64,000 nucleotides of DNA from Kosakonia arachidis (lineage in GTDB: Bacteria; Pseudomonadota; Gammaproteobacteria; Enterobacterales; Enterobacteriaceae). The stretch covers positions 62,001 through 126,000 of the forward strand of contig NZ_FPAU01000008.1 in NCBI RefSeq assembly GCF_900116535.1, read 5' to 3'. The translations under genes were made by a program, and so were the position numbers. The notes beneath the pieces are model-generated. The model was not told the DNA's origin, ran no database searches, and saw only the letters and a list, made by a program, of their open reading frames with translations. Below are positions 24,116 to 34,529 of this stretch, piece by piece; position 1 is the stretch's first letter, and each line of letters begins with the position of its first letter.

Positions 24116-26092
24116 TTATGACCGCTGAAAAACGCAAACTCCATGCGCAGGCCCATGCCAGGCAGTTATCACTACCGGATTGTCCTCTCCGGCAAAGGGA
24201 GGAATAGCGTGCCATCCCCCTCGTGGCAAAACCATTTCAGCAACATCGCTGGTTGCGTTGATGGCAATTAAAATCGTATCGGAGAGCAGAATTTGTATGC
24301 ACAGAGCACCATGCTGCCACGCCTGCGTCGTCAACGGTTGTCCGGCATGATCCAGCCAGGCTACGCTGCCGTCCCCTTCTTCCCACCAGACGTCACGAGT
24401 CAATGCGGGGATCCGTTGACGTAACTGGATAAGCGCGGCAGTGAAGTGCATTAGCCAGCTATCCGAGTGCTGCCAGCTCAGCCACGTCAGCACGTTATCC
24501 TGACAGTACGCATTATTATTACCGTGCTGGCTGTGCCCCATTTCATCTCCGGCCATTAGCATCGGCGTTCCCTGAGAAAGCAGCAGCGTGGTCAGCAGAG
24601 CATGCACGCTGGCGCGCCGCCGTTCGACCACATCAAAACTGCCGCCCAATCCCTCGTGGCCATGATTATTGCTGTAATTGTTGTCGGTGCCGTCGCGATT
24701 GTCCTCGCCGTTCGCCTCGTTATGCTTGTGGCTAAAGCAGACGCAATCACGCAAGGTAAAACCATCATGCGCGGTGATCAGATTGATCGAAGCCGATGGC
24801 AAACGGCCCGCACGTTTAAACAGATCGCTGGAGGCAGCAAACCGCCCGGCCAACTCGCCCAGCGATAGCGATTGTTCCAGCCAAAAACGTCGCGTCGCGT
24901 CGCGGAAATGATCGTTCCATTCGGCAAACGGCGCGGGGAAATTCCCCACCTGGTAGCCGCCAGGGCCGATATCCCATGGCTCGGCGATCAGTTTCAGATC
25001 GCAAAGCAGCGGATCGTTTTTGATTGCGGTAAACAGCGGCGCCTGCGGATCGAAATCTGGTGTGCGCCCCATCACTGTCGCCAGATCGAAGCGAAAACCG
25101 TCAACGTGGAATGTTTCCACCCAGTAGCGCAGGCAGGCATGCGCATAGTCCACGCCTGCGGGGTGGCTCAGATTCAGCGTGTTGCCACATCCGCTCCAGT
25201 TGTGGTAATCGCCATCGTCTCTGATCCAATAATAGGTACTGTTATCAATGCCGCGCAGGGAAAAAGTCGGCCCACCGAGATCGGTTTCGGCGTTGTGATT
25301 AAGCACAATATCGAGGATCACTTCGATCCCCGCCTGATGCAGTGCCCTCACGGCTTCGCGAAACTCATTGATGGCCTGTTGCGGATCGCTGGCATAGTGC
25401 GGATGGAGCGCAAACGGTGCCAACGGGTTATAGCCCCAGTAATTAGAAAGCCCCAGCCGTTGCAGGCGCGGCTCACTGACAAAATGGGCGACGGGCAGTA
25501 GCTCCAGGGCGGTGATACCAAGCTGCTTAAACCAGTCGAGCATCAATGGGTGCCCTAGCGCCTTATAAGTGCCACGGATATTTTTCGCCAACTGAGGATG
25601 AAGCCAGGTGAGCCCTTTGACGTGCGCTTCGTAAATGATGGTATTGCCCCACGGCGTGCGCGGCGGCCTATCGCCTTGCCAGTCGAACGCGTCATGTACC
25701 ACCACGCTGCGCAAGCCAAGCGAGGCATTATCGTGAGGATCCGGCGAATCATAGCCGTCATGGAACAGCGGGCTATCAACGACTTCGCCGTCGATGCGTT
25801 TCGCGCAGGGGTCGAGCAAAAGTTTTGCCGGATTGAAACGGTGGCCTCGCGCCGGTTCCCAGGGACCATGTACGCGGTAGCCATAATGCAGGCCGGGTTT
25901 TGCGCCGCTGAGAAAACCATGCCAGATATCACCGGTGCGGCCAGGCAGATCGACGCGCTGTTCATTACCTTCGTCATCGAACAGGCACAACTCGACGCGC
26001 TCCGCATGGGCGGAAAACAGCGTAAAATTAACGCCGCCCGCCAACACTTCTGCGCCGGGCGGCAAGGATTGCCCCACCGTCAGCTTCGTCAT
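24116..26092 (-). CDS. glgX: Glycogen debranching enzyme
   Basis: A GH13 isoamylase-type enzyme of 658 residues (E. coli 657). It hydrolyses alpha-1,6 branches of phosphorylase-limit glycogen, mostly releasing short maltodextrins that pass to MalP and MalQ. Motifs: [14 protein letters not shown] (nucleophile Asp), LIAEPWD (acid Glu) and TAHDGFTL. An N-terminal CBM48-like domain binds glucan. Its ATG overlaps the glgB stop by four bases, and glgC follows after 14 bases. Confidence 0.97.
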   Translation of the reverse strand: MTKLTVGQSLPPGAEVLAGGVNFTLFSAHAERVELCLFDDEGNEQRVDLPGRTGDIWHGFLSGAKPGLHYGYRVHGPWEPARGHRFNPAKLLLDPCAKRIDGEVVDSPLFHDGYDSPDPHDNASLGLRSVVVHDAFDWQGDRPPRTPWGNTIIYEAHVKGLTWLHPQLAKNIRGTYKALGHPLMLDWFKQLGITALELLPVAHFVSEPRLQRLGLSNYWGYNPLAPFALHPHYASDPQQAINEFREAVRALHQAGIEVILDIVLNHNAETDLGGPTFSLRGIDNSTYYWIRDDGDYHNWSGCGNTLNLSHPAGVDYAHACLRYWVETFHVDGFRFDLATVMGRTPDFDPQAPLFTAIKNDPLLCDLKLIAEPWDIGPGGYQVGNFPAPFAEWNDHFRDATRRFWLEQSLSLGELAGRFAASSDLFKRAGRLPSASINLITAHDGFTLRDCVCFSHKHNEANGEDNRDGTDNNYSNNHGHEGLGGSFDVVERRRASVHALLTTLLLSQGTPMLMAGDEMGHSQHGNNNAYCQDNVLTWLSWQHSDSWLMHFTAALIQLRQRIPALTRDVWWEEGDGSVAWLDHAGQPLTTQAWQHGALCIQILLSDTILIAINATSDVAEMVLPRGGWHAIPPFAGEDNPVVITAWHGPAHGVCVFQRS

Positions 26093-28275
26093 TCCCCCTC
26101 CCGCACCAGCCAGATAGTCGCCAGCGGCGGTAACGTCAACAGCAGCGAGTGTTCACGCCCCCGGTTAGCAATCGCATCGCTGTGTACCACGCCGCCATTA
26201 CCGGTATTACTGCCGTGGTAGTGCATCGAATCGGTGTTTAACTCTTCGCGCCAGCGGCCGGGCTGATTGATACCAAAGCGATAATCGTGGCGCGGCACCG
26301 GGGTAAAGTTACTGGCGACAATGATTTCGTTGCCCTGCTTGTCGCGCCGCACAAAGACAAATACCGATGCTTCATGATCATCGACCACCAGCCATTCAAA
26401 ACCGTATGGGTCAAAATCCAGTTCATGCAGCGCTTTGTGGTGACGGTAGCAATGGTTCATATCGCGCACCAGCCGCTGTACGCCATGGTGCCAGTTATCA
26501 CCGCCCTCAAGAAGATGCCAGTCCAGGCTGCCGTCGTGATTCCACTCGCGTCCCTGGGCAAATTCATTGCCCATAAACAGTAATTTTTTGCCAGGGAAGG
26601 CCCACATCCACGCGTAGTAAGCACGCAAATTGGCAAACTTTTGCCAGGCATCGCCGGGCATCCTGTCGAGGATCGATTTCTTACCGTGAACCACTTCGTC
26701 ATGGGACAGCGGCAGGATAAAGTTTTCGCTGTAGTTATAGAGAATGCCGAAAGTGAGCTTATCGTGGTGGTACTTGCGATACACCGGATCGAGCTTCATG
26801 TAGCCCAGCGTGTCGTGCATCCAGCCCAGATTCCACTTGTACCAGAAGCCAAGTCCGCCCTGAGAAGGCGGCCGCGAAACGCCAGCAAAATCGGTGGACT
26901 CTTCCGCCATACTGACGACGCCCGGTGTCTGCTCGCCAAGAATGCGGTTGGTGTTGCGTAGAAATTCAATCGCTTCCAGATTTTCACGGCCGCCGTACTC
27001 ATTGGGGATCCACTCACCCTCTTTGCGGCTGTAGTCGCGGTAGATCATTGAGGCCACCGCATCGACGCGCAGTGCATCAATACCGAAGCGTTCGATCCAG
27101 TAGAGCGCATTGCCTACCAGATAGTTACTCACTTCGCGGCGCCCGTAGTTATAGATCAGTGTGTTCCAGTCCTGATGATAACCTTCACGCGGATCGCTGT
27201 GCTCATACAACTTCGTCCCGTCAAACTCAGCCAGGCCAAAATCGTCCGACGGGAAATGACCCGGCACCCAGTCGAGGATCACCCCCAGCCCGGCAGCATG
27301 AGCGGTATGAATGAAGTGCAGAAAATCATCGCGGGTGCCAAAGCGACGGGTCGGCGCGTATAGCCCGGTCGGCTGATAGCCCCAACTGCCATCAAAGGGG
27401 TGCTCATTCACCGGCATCAATTCAAGGTGGGTAAATCCCATCCATTTAGCATACGGAACCAGTTGATCGGCCAGTTCACGATAGCTGAGCCAGAAGTTAT
27501 TGTCGGTGTGACGACGCCAGGAACCCAAATGCACCTCATAAATACTGATTGGCGCATCAAACTGGTTTGCCTGTTTACGTTCATCGCTCTGGGTTTTCTT
27601 ACCCGGCAGACCGCAGATCAGCGAGGCGCTGTCCGGACGCATCTGGGCTTCAAAGGCATAAGGATCAGCCTTAATTTTCAACCTTCCGTTTGCATCACGG
27701 ATCTCGAATTTATAGAGCTGACCGTTGAGCGCGCCAGGGATAAATAGCTCCCAGACCCCGGTTTCACGACGCAGGCGCATCGGATGACGGCGACCGTCCC
27801 AGTAGTTGAACTGCCCAACCACCGAAACCCGTTGCGCATTCGGCGCCCAGACAGCGAATCGCGTTCCCACCACGCCATCCATCGTATCAGCATGCGCACC
27901 CAACGTTTCATAGGGGCGCAAATGCGTTCCTTCACTGAGTAGCCAGCTATCCAAATCCTGCAATAGCGGGCCGAAACGATAGGGATCATCAATCAGATTC
28001 TGCTGACCATGCCAGGTCACAGCAAATTGATAACGGAAAGGTTTTTTGCGGCGCTCCATCACGCCGCTGAAGAAGCCCCGTGAATCCAGGCACTCCAGTT
28101 GTCCCACTTTACGCCCGGTTTTCGGCTCAATGACCCACACTTCAGTGGCGTCAGGCAACAGAGCGCGAACTTCAATACCGGCGTCGGTACAATGCATGCC
28201 AAGAACGGAAAAAGGATCGGCAAAGTGGCCGGAAATCAGTGCGTTAATCACGTCTCTGTCAATATGAACAGACAT
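26089..28275 (-). CDS. glgB: 1,4-alpha-glucan branching enzyme
   Basis: A GH13 enzyme of 728 residues, exactly the E. coli length, that makes alpha-1,6 branches in glycogen. N-terminal N-domain and CBM48 precede the catalytic barrel with [18 protein letters not shown] (nucleophile Asp), MAEEST (acid Glu) and [11 protein letters not shown] start at the ATG at 28275 (MSVHIDRDV), with AGGA upstream; a longer frame to 28323 has no family support. It heads glgBXCAP and is separated from asd by 255 bases that include the asd terminator. Confidence 0.96.
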   Translation of the reverse strand: MSVHIDRDVINALISGHFADPFSVLGMHCTDAGIEVRALLPDATEVWVIEPKTGRKVGQLECLDSRGFFSGVMERRKKPFRYQFAVTWHGQQNLIDDPYRFGPLLQDLDSWLLSEGTHLRPYETLGAHADTMDGVVGTRFAVWAPNAQRVSVVGQFNYWDGRRHPMRLRRETGVWELFIPGALNGQLYKFEIRDANGRLKIKADPYAFEAQMRPDSASLICGLPGKKTQSDERKQANQFDAPISIYEVHLGSWRRHTDNNFWLSYRELADQLVPYAKWMGFTHLELMPVNEHPFDGSWGYQPTGLYAPTRRFGTRDDFLHFIHTAHAAGLGVILDWVPGHFPSDDFGLAEFDGTKLYEHSDPREGYHQDWNTLIYNYGRREVSNYLVGNALYWIERFGIDALRVDAVASMIYRDYSRKEGEWIPNEYGGRENLEAIEFLRNTNRILGEQTPGVVSMAEESTDFAGVSRPPSQGGLGFWYKWNLGWMHDTLGYMKLDPVYRKYHHDKLTFGILYNYSENFILPLSHDEVVHGKKSILDRMPGDAWQKFANLRAYYAWMWAFPGKKLLFMGNEFAQGREWNHDGSLDWHLLEGGDNWHHGVQRLVRDMNHCYRHHKALHELDFDPYGFEWLVVDDHEASVFVFVRRDKQGNEIIVASNFTPVPRHDYRFGINQPGRWREELNTDSMHYHGSNTGNGGVVHSDAIANRGREHSLLLTLPPLATIWLVREGE

Positions 28276-28491
28276 GGCTTTCATCCTGTTATGGTGGTAT
28301 CGCGCTTTCCACCGTCGTTTCACACGGTTGCGATACTTTTTGAACCTGAACGGAGCAGCACAAATGTGCGCATCCTCAATGCTCCGTCCCGCTTTCAGGC
28401 AAGGTGTTCAGACACCTTACTTAAAGCATAGCCAACACTTTTCAATTTCTGAGAAAATAAACACACAACAACATTTTCCGGCAAAAACGCA

Positions 28492-28522
28492 TAAAAAAAG
28501 GTGCCGAAGCACCCTTTTTTTA
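28492..28522. terminator. Terminator of asd
   Basis: GGTGC (28500-28504) and GCACC (28509-28513) close a CGAA loop, with seven A before and at least seven T after. On the minus strand this is a textbook intrinsic terminator for asd; it could also act on the other strand. Confidence 0.85.
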
Positions 28523-28530
28523 TTTTTCGT

Positions 28531-29637
28531 TTACGCCAGTTGGCGCAACATTCGACGCAATGGTTCCGCTGCGCCCCACAATAGCTGGTCACCAACGGTA
28601 AAGGCGGAGAGGAACTCCGGCCCCATGTTCAGTTTACGCAGACGGCCAACCGGCGTGGTCAGCGTGCCGGTGACAGCCGCAGGTGTCAGTTCACGCATGC
28701 TGATTTCGCGATCATTCGGCACCACTTTTGCCCACGGGTTATGTGCAGCTAGCAGCTCTTCCACCGTCGGAATCGACACGTCTTTTTTCAGTTTGATGGT
28801 AAACGCCTGACTATGGCAGCGCAGCGCGCCGATACGTACGCACAGACCATCAACCGGAATGGTGGACGCCGTGTTGAGAATTTTGTTGGTTTCAGCCTGG
28901 CCTTTCCACTCTTCGCGGCTCTGGCCGTTATCGAGCTGTTTGTCGATCCACGGGATCAGGCTGCCTGCCAGCGGTACGCCAAAGTTATCAACAGACAGCT
29001 CTCCGCTGCGGGTCAATGCTGTGACTTTGCGCTCAATGTCGAGGATAGCCGAAGCCGGATCTGCCAGCTCTGCCGCCACATGGCTGTGCAACTGGCCCAT
29101 CTGCGTCAGCAGTTCGCGCATATGACGTGCGCCGCCACCAGAAGCTGCCTGGTAGGTCGCGACAGAGACCCATTCCACCAGATCATTAGCGAACAGACCG
29201 CCCAGCGACATCAGCATCAGGCTGACAGTACAGTTGCCGCCAACAAAAGTTTTGATGCCATTATTCAGGCCGTCATTGATGACTGCCTGGTTAACCGGGT
29301 CGAGGATAATAATGGCGTCATCTTTCATGCGTAAAGAAGATGCTGCGTCGATCCAGTAACCCTGCCAGCCGCTTTCACGGAGCTTTGGATAGATTTCATT
29401 GGTATAATCGCCGCCCTGGCAGGTGACAATGATGTCGAGTGCCTTCAGCGCTTCCAGGTTGAACGCGTCCTGAAGCGTACCTGCTGCATGGCCGCCAAAC
29501 GCTGGTGCAGCCTGCCCAAACTGGGAAGTGGAAAAGAAGACAGGGCGAATGGCGTCGAAATCGCGCTCCTCAACCATGCGTTGCATGAGTACAGAGCCGA
29601 CCATTCCACGCCAGCCGATAAAACCAACATTTTTCAT
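28531..29637 (-). CDS. asd: Aspartate-semialdehyde dehydrogenase
   Basis: A cytoplasmic NADP enzyme of 368 residues (E. coli 367). It reduces aspartyl-phosphate to aspartate semialdehyde, the branch point for lysine/diaminopimelate, threonine and methionine. The N-terminal [14 protein letters not shown] binds NADP; the catalytic cysteine is Cys136 in [11 protein letters not shown] start at 29637 ([11 protein letters not shown]); the frame continues upstream without family similarity. It is monocistronic with its own terminator. Confidence 0.97.
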   Translation of the reverse strand: MKNVGFIGWRGMVGSVLMQRMVEERDFDAIRPVFFSTSQFGQAAPAFGGHAAGTLQDAFNLEALKALDIIVTCQGGDYTNEIYPKLRESGWQGYWIDAASSLRMKDDAIIILDPVNQAVINDGLNNGIKTFVGGNCTVSLMLMSLGGLFANDLVEWVSVATYQAASGGGARHMRELLTQMGQLHSHVAAELADPASAILDIERKVTALTRSGELSVDNFGVPLAGSLIPWIDKQLDNGQSREEWKGQAETNKILNTASTIPVDGLCVRIGALRCHSQAFTIKLKKDVSIPTVEELLAAHNPWAKVVPNDREISMRELTPAAVTGTLTTPVGRLRKLNMGPEFLSAFTVGDQLLWGAAEPLRRMLRQLA

Positions 29638-29812
29638 AGCGAAAGTTCCTGCAGAGGTATGTGCTGAAGATGTGTACCAGTATCCCACTGGGCCAGTGCT
29701 CACATTACAAAATGCAGCCAAAGTCGCAAGTGAAATTAATCAATGATAGCGAATGCATCAGAAACGCGGCTAATTACTGCAAGTTTGCCGCCAGTGTCAG
29801 GGATAATAATAA

Positions 29813-30406
29813 ATGAGTGAAATCATCTCCGCAGCGGTGTTGTTGATCCTGATAATGGATCCGTTAGGCAACCTGCCCATCTTTATGTCGGTGTTAAAAC
29901 ATACCGAGCCGAAACGCCGCCGGGCGATTATGATCCGCGAACTGCTGATCGCCCTGCTGGTGATGTTTATCTTCCTGTTTGCCGGGGAGAAAATCCTCGC
30001 ATTGCTTAATTTACGTGCGGAAACGGTATCGATTTCCGGCGGCATTATTCTGTTTCTGATCGCCATTAAGATGATCTTCCCCAGCGAAACCGGCAGCAGC
30101 TCCGGTCTGCCGGCCGGTGAAGAACCGTTTATCGTACCGCTGGCGATTCCGCTGGTCGCTGGCCCTACTCTACTGGCAACGCTGATGCTGCTTTCACATC
30201 AGTATCCAAACCAAATGAGCCACCTGGTGATTGCGCTATTAATCGCCTGGGGCGGAACGGTCGCCATTTTGCTGCAATCGACGCTGTTTTTACGCCTGCT
30301 CGGCGAGAAAGGGGTGAATGCGCTGGAACGCCTGATGGGGTTGGTTCTGGTGATGCTCGCCACCCAGATGTTCCTCGATGGCATTCGGGTGTGGATGAAG
30401 GGTTAA
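29813..30406 (+). CDS. yhgN: MarC-family inner membrane protein YhgN
   Basis: A 197-residue protein of the MarC/NAAT family with about six hydrophobic segments, equal in length to E. coli YhgN. The N-terminal LLILIMDPLGNLPIF and a second PLAIPLVAGPT are the family's inverted-repeat signatures. No transported substrate is established. It converges with gntU and is followed by a degenerate REP and a terminator. Confidence 0.92.
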   Translation: MSEIISAAVLLILIMDPLGNLPIFMSVLKHTEPKRRRAIMIRELLIALLVMFIFLFAGEKILALLNLRAETVSISGGIILFLIAIKMIFPSETGSSSGLPAGEEPFIVPLAIPLVAGPTLLATLMLLSHQYPNQMSHLVIALLIAWGGTVAILLQSTLFLRLLGEKGVNALERLMGLVLVMLATQMFLDGIRVWMKG

Positions 30407-30415
30407 CAACTGAAA

Positions 30416-30449
30416 CGCCGGGGGGGAGTTTTGCCTTATCTGGCCTACT
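30416..30449. repeat. Degenerate REP element
   Basis: CGCCGGGGGGGAGTTTTGCC and TTATCTGGCCTAC keep the outer REP arms but have lost much of the central symmetry. It lies ten bases after the yhgN stop. Confidence 0.6.
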
Positions 30450-30491
30450 GATATTGATAACAATCGACAAGACAGCTAAACAAATCCATAA

Positions 30492-30525
30492 AAAAGGCAG
30501 CACCCAAACGGCGCTGCCTTTTTCT
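30492..30525. terminator. Terminator of gntU and yhgN
   Basis: AAAAGGCAGC (30492-30501) pairs with GCTGCCTTTT (30513-30522). A and T runs flank both sides, so it can serve both the leftward gntKU and the rightward yhgN transcripts. Confidence 0.85.
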
Positions 30526-30536
30526 TTACGAAGAAC

Positions 30537-31877
30537 TTAACTCAACAATGTGAAAGCAATCATCCCGATAATGGCACCGATGGTACCGAGGATGGTTTCC
30601 ATCATTGTCCAGGTCTTCAGCGTTTGTGCTTCGGTTGCGCCGGTAAAACGGCCATACAGCCAGAAACCCGCGTCGTTCACGTGACTCACGACGATAGAAC
30701 CGCCCGCGATACAGATCGAGAGTGCCGCCATCTGCGCGCCGTTGAAGTGCAGTTGTTCAATCACCGGCATCACCAGGCCGACCGCCGTCAGACAGGCAAC
30801 GGTTGCAGAACCCTGAATAATGCGCACCGCCGCCGCCAGCACAAAGCAGGTAATCGCGATAGGCAGACCCATTCCGGTCAGCGCTTCACCCAACGCCGGC
30901 CCCACGCCTGAGTCAACCAGTACCTGTTTGAACACACCGCCTGCACCGATCACCAACAGAATAATACCCGCCGGTTGCAGTGCGTGGCCGCAGATTTCCA
31001 TAACACGATCTTTTGGCATCCCCTGACGCATCGCCAGGCCGTAAATCGCCACCAGGCATGCCACAAGGATCGCGGTGAACGGATGACCAATAAATTCCAG
31101 CCAGTTGTACAGGTTGCTGCCTTCAGTAACAAAACGTGCAGCAATTGTCTTCATCCCTACCAGCACCAGCGGCAACAGGATCAGCGACAAGCTGAACGCG
31201 AAGGATGGCATTTTGCCTTCGCCAAGATGCGGCTCATTTACCTCATCAGGAATGTGCAGTTCGACATAACGGCTGATGAAGTTGCCCCACAGCGGGCCAG
31301 CAATCAGCATGCCCGGAATGGCCGCACACAGGCCAATCAGGATCATCCAGCCGAAATCAGCGTGCATCTGCGAAGCCAGCAGCATCGGTGCTGGCCCCGG
31401 CAGCAGAAAAGCCGCCGCTGCCGCAACACCGGCAAACAGTGGAATCACCAGTTTCACCAGGTTGGTACCCGTATGGCGCGCCATTGAGAAAGCAACGCTA
31501 ATCAGCAACACAATCGCCACTTCAAAAAACAGCGGCAATGCGCAAATCAGCCCGGCCAGACCAATCGCATAATGCGCGCGGCTGTGGCCGAAAGATTTCA
31601 GCATCTTGACGGCAATTTGGTCCACCGCCCCGGTTTCATGCAGGATTTTGCCGAACATTGCGCCAAGCGCGACCACAATCGCCAAAAAGCCGAGCGTTCC
31701 ACCCATCCCTTTTTCCATGGTTTGCGCGATTTTAATCAGCGGCATACCGGAAAAAAGCCCTGCACCAATAGAAACCACCATCAAAGCAACGAAAGCATGC
31801 ATACGTGCTTTCATCACTAAAAACAACAGTAACAGCACGGAGCCGACTGCTGTTAAAACCAGAGTTAATGTACTCAC
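30537..31877 (-). CDS. gntU: Low-affinity gluconate transporter
   Basis: A GntP-family permease of 446 residues, as in E. coli, with hydrophobic segments along its length. It keeps the family motifs LLPGPAPMLLASQ, IGAGGVFKQVLVDSG and SHVNDAGFW, parallel to those of GntT. It imports gluconate when the sugar is plentiful. It overlaps gntK by four bases (ATGA), so the two are translationally coupled under the GntR operator upstream of gntK. Confidence 0.95.
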   Translation of the reverse strand: MSTLTLVLTAVGSVLLLLFLVMKARMHAFVALMVVSIGAGLFSGMPLIKIAQTMEKGMGGTLGFLAIVVALGAMFGKILHETGAVDQIAVKMLKSFGHSRAHYAIGLAGLICALPLFFEVAIVLLISVAFSMARHTGTNLVKLVIPLFAGVAAAAAFLLPGPAPMLLASQMHADFGWMILIGLCAAIPGMLIAGPLWGNFISRYVELHIPDEVNEPHLGEGKMPSFAFSLSLILLPLVLVGMKTIAARFVTEGSNLYNWLEFIGHPFTAILVACLVAIYGLAMRQGMPKDRVMEICGHALQPAGIILLVIGAGGVFKQVLVDSGVGPALGEALTGMGLPIAITCFVLAAAVRIIQGSATVACLTAVGLVMPVIEQLHFNGAQMAALSICIAGGSIVVSHVNDAGFWLYGRFTGATEAQTLKTWTMMETILGTIGAIIGMIAFTLLS

Positions 31878-32407
31878 TGCGCATTGCCTTTGCTAATAAT
31901 CTCAATGGTGCTGGCAACAACACCTTCCAGCGGCTGGTCGATATCAACAACCAGAACATCGCGCTCGTCGGCACCAGGCTCTTCAAGGGTGTCAAACTGC
32001 GTGACCAGCATTTGCGTTTTAAAGAAGTGGCCTTTACGCGCCTTCAGGCGGCTTTCGATAACATCGAAATCCCCTTTCATATAGATGAAGGAGAGGTTCG
32101 GGTTACCGTCGCGCAGCAGGTCGCGATAGTGCTTTTTCAGTGCTGAGCAAACAATCAGCGACACTTTATTGGTGCGCTGCATGGCGAAAGCGGCATCATT
32201 CAGCGCCTGCAACCACGGTTTGCGGTCGTCGTCGTTGAGCGGTTCGCCGGAGGCCATTTTCATGATATTGCTGCGCGGATGGAGGAAATCGCCATCGAGA
32301 AACGCGGCATGTAACTGATGCGCCACTTCGCTGGCGACAGCAGATTTGCCACTGCCCGAAACGCCCATCAGGATATAAATGTGGTGATCAAAGTTCGTCG
32401 TGCTCAA
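31874..32407 (-). CDS. gntK: Gluconokinase
   Basis: A thermoresistant gluconokinase of 177 residues (E. coli 175). It phosphorylates gluconate to 6-phosphogluconate. The P-loop is GVSGSGKS (15-22), followed by the LDGDFLHPRSN substrate segment. The start is a TTG at 32407 giving STTN after the initiator, the family N-terminus, with GGGGG six or more bases ahead. It is first in gntKU with a GntR operator 30-58 bases upstream. Confidence 0.93.
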   Translation of the reverse strand: MSTTNFDHHIYILMGVSGSGKSAVASEVAHQLHAAFLDGDFLHPRSNIMKMASGEPLNDDDRKPWLQALNDAAFAMQRTNKVSLIVCSALKKHYRDLLRDGNPNLSFIYMKGDFDVIESRLKARKGHFFKTQMLVTQFDTLEEPGADERDVLVVDIDQPLEGVVASTIEIISKGNAQ

Positions 32408-32436
32408 GGGTAGCCCCCACAAAGTGCAAGAGTGAA

Positions 32437-32465
32437 TTGTTACGGGTAACTGTTATCGGTAACAT
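32437..32465. promoter_or_regulatory. GntR operators of gntKU
   Basis: Read on the minus strand, two abutting GntR half-elements (ATGTTACCGATAAC then AGTTACCCGTAACAA) occupy this site. This is the arrangement known at E. coli gntK. It lies just upstream of the TTG start. Confidence 0.8.
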
Positions 32466-32519
32466 TGTCATGCTGGGGTCAGGGAGAAGCAATATGCATT
32501 CGTGACAGAGATAAATAAG

Positions 32520-32535
32520 TGTGAGCTACTTCAAA
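32520..32535. promoter_or_regulatory. CRP-like site of gntKU
   Basis: TGTGA-GCTACT-TCAAA matches the CRP consensus at 9 of 10 positions. It lies between the gntR stop and the gntK operators, consistent with catabolite control. Confidence 0.6.
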
Positions 32536-32544
32536 TTTGTCAGA

Positions 32545-33540
32545 CTAAATAGATCCACCCGGTGACAAAGTGAAACCTAAATCTAACATTTTCGGCGTAA
32601 TTGCTTCACCGCGAATGCGCGCCAGTAAGCGCTCTGCGCCAATGCGCCCCATGCGCTCACGTGGCGTCAGGACGCTCGCCAGACGCGGCTCCATCACCTG
32701 ACCGATATCGTGACCGTGGAACCCGGCAATCGCCATATCTTCCGGGATCCGCAGCCCCAGACGCTGGCACTCAAACGCGGCACCGACAGCAAGGTCATCG
32801 TTGGTACAGAAAATCCCGTCCAGTTGCGGGTACTCGCGGCGCGCCTGACGCATCAGTTCTATCCCTGACGTATAAGAGGATGACTGCTCCATCATGACAC
32901 TGTATGGCGTTAGCCCGGCATCCAGCATCGCCTGCTCGTAACCCTGCTGTTTGATGATAGTACGTTCGTCCAGACGTGCGCCGAGATACGCCACGTGCCG
33001 GTGCCCGCGTGCGAGAATGGCGGCAGTCATCTGCCGCGCGGCTTCGAAGTTGTCAAAACCCACAGCGATATCAATGCACGGTGAACTGCTGTCCATCAGT
33101 TCCACCACCGGAATACCCGCTACCTGAATCATCTTCAGCGTGCGCGCGGTGTGTTTGCGTTCGGTGAGGATCAGCCCGTCGATATTCCACGAAAGCATCG
33201 ATTCCAGACGTTCCTCTTCCATCTCCGGTTTATAACCGTAGTGGGCAAGCATCGTCTGATAGCCGTGCGCGTCAGTCACGCTTTCAATACCGCGTAAAAC
33301 TTCGGCGAAAACCTGGTTGGTCAAAGAGGGAAGCAGAACGCCAACAGCCCGGCTGGTGGCATTGGAGAGAATATCGGGAGCGCGATTGGGGATATAACCC
33401 AGTTCATCAAGTGCAGCGGCGATTTTGCCACGTAATGCCTCGGAAACCTGCTCCGGGTTACGTAAAAACCGGCTGACCGTCATTTTGGTCACACCAACGC
33501 GATCGGCCACATCCTGAAGTACGGGTCTTTTCTTTTTCAT
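32545..33540 (-). CDS. gntR: Gluconate operon repressor
   Basis: A LacI-family repressor of 331 residues, as in E. coli. The HTH is LQDVADRVGVTKMTVSRFLRNP (8-29) and a hinge helix with NRAPDILS follows; the rest is a periplasmic-binding-protein fold. It represses gntT, gntKU and the Entner-Doudoroff genes until gluconate binds. I start at 33540 (MKKKRPVLQDVADRV); an in-frame ATG at 33597 is poorly supported. It lies upstream of gntK on the same strand but is separated from it by operators. Confidence 0.96.
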   Translation of the reverse strand: MKKKRPVLQDVADRVGVTKMTVSRFLRNPEQVSEALRGKIAAALDELGYIPNRAPDILSNATSRAVGVLLPSLTNQVFAEVLRGIESVTDAHGYQTMLAHYGYKPEMEEERLESMLSWNIDGLILTERKHTARTLKMIQVAGIPVVELMDSSSPCIDIAVGFDNFEAARQMTAAILARGHRHVAYLGARLDERTIIKQQGYEQAMLDAGLTPYSVMMEQSSSYTSGIELMRQARREYPQLDGIFCTNDDLAVGAAFECQRLGLRIPEDMAIAGFHGHDIGQVMEPRLASVLTPRERMGRIGAERLLARIRGEAITPKMLDLGFTLSPGGSI

Positions 33541-33593
33541 CGTCCTGACATTTTTATCTGAGAGAGAGTTCCTCAGTTTATCACGGACAATAT

Positions 33594-33623
33594 GCAACCT
33601 TCCGGTAATTACCGAAAGGTTGC
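33594..33623. repeat. 30-bp palindrome upstream of gntR
   Basis: GCAACCTTCCGGTAA and its near-perfect complement (one mismatch in 15 pairs) meet at the centre CGGTAATTACCG. It begins 54 bases before the gntR start and sits beside the ERIC element. No T tract follows, so an operator or transcript hairpin is as likely as a terminator. Confidence 0.7.
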
Positions 33624-33637
33624 GTTATTTATTCAAC

Positions 33638-33703
<66 letters not shown>

Positions 33704-33710
33704 AATCAGA

Positions 33711-34406
33711 TCAAACCGGCGGCAGATCGAACAGCAGAATTTCACTGTCGCTATCGGCATGAACCGAAATAGCTTGCTCGTCCCAGATGGCCAGACCATC
33801 GCTGGTGGTCGCTTTGGTACCGTTAATGGTCACGCTACCTTTCACCACCTGGATCCAGACGCGGCGTTCAGCGGCAATCTGATGGACTGATTGCTCCTCT
33901 TTCAACAGCGCCCAGCGATACAGTTCCATATCCTGATTCACTTTCAGCGAACCGTCGCGGGCATCCGGCGACAGCACAAGCTGTTTGCCCTGCAGGGCGT
34001 CGAAGCGGCGCTGTTCGTAACGCGGCGTGATACCTGTTTTTTCCGGAATGATCCAGATTTGGTACAAATGCAGACGCTCGGTGTCACTCGGGTTGTACTC
34101 AGAGTGACGCACCCCGGTACCAGCACTCATAATCTGGAATTCACCGGCGGGCACCTGCTCTTTATTGCCCATGCTGTCCTGGTGTTCAACCGCCCCTTCC
34201 AGCACATAGGTCAGGATTTCCATATCTTTGTGCGGATGCGTGCCAAACCCCTGGCCCGGATCGATCACGTCGTCGTTAATCACGCGAAGTGCCGAGAAGC
34301 CCATGAAATTCGGATCGTAATAGTCGGCAAAAGAGAAGCTATGCCAGGAATCCAGCCAACCATGATTTGCATGGCCGCGGTCGTTTGCTTTACGTAAATA
34401 GATCAT
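33711..34406 (-). CDS. yhhW: Pirin-family protein YhhW (quercetin 2,3-dioxygenase activity in vitro)
   Basis: A bicupin of 231 residues, as in E. coli YhhW. The N-terminal cupin holds the metal ligands in THPHKDMEILTYVLEG and the later HxE-type residues (SAGTGVRHSEYNPS). E. coli YhhW cleaves quercetin in vitro; its physiological substrate is unknown. I start at 34406 (MIYLRKANDRGHANHGW); the frame is open further upstream. It is followed on its strand by the ERIC element and gntR. Confidence 0.93.
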   Translation of the reverse strand: MIYLRKANDRGHANHGWLDSWHSFSFADYYDPNFMGFSALRVINDDVIDPGQGFGTHPHKDMEILTYVLEGAVEHQDSMGNKEQVPAGEFQIMSAGTGVRHSEYNPSDTERLHLYQIWIIPEKTGITPRYEQRRFDALQGKQLVLSPDARDGSLKVNQDMELYRWALLKEEQSVHQIAAERRVWIQVVKGSVTINGTKATTSDGLAIWDEQAISVHADSDSEILLFDLPPV

Positions 34407-34529
34407 CTTTTTTACCCCCGTATGTTTTCGATGGGGTAAGTGTGGACGCAAACGTCAGGCAATCATAGAGGGTGAAAATTGACTCCTCTGTTCAAAAAAA
34501 ATGAACAATCACAGAGGAGCCATTTTTAC

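Noticed and set aside
24102-24215. N-terminal extension of glgC
   Set aside because: It overlaps glgX and has no similarity to the family; the ATG at 24101 has a ribosome site.
28276-28491. Possible lysine riboswitch near asd
   Set aside because: The upstream side of asd is at 29638-29812, where I see no lysine aptamer motif; the 28276-28491 stretch is downstream of asd and upstream of glgB.
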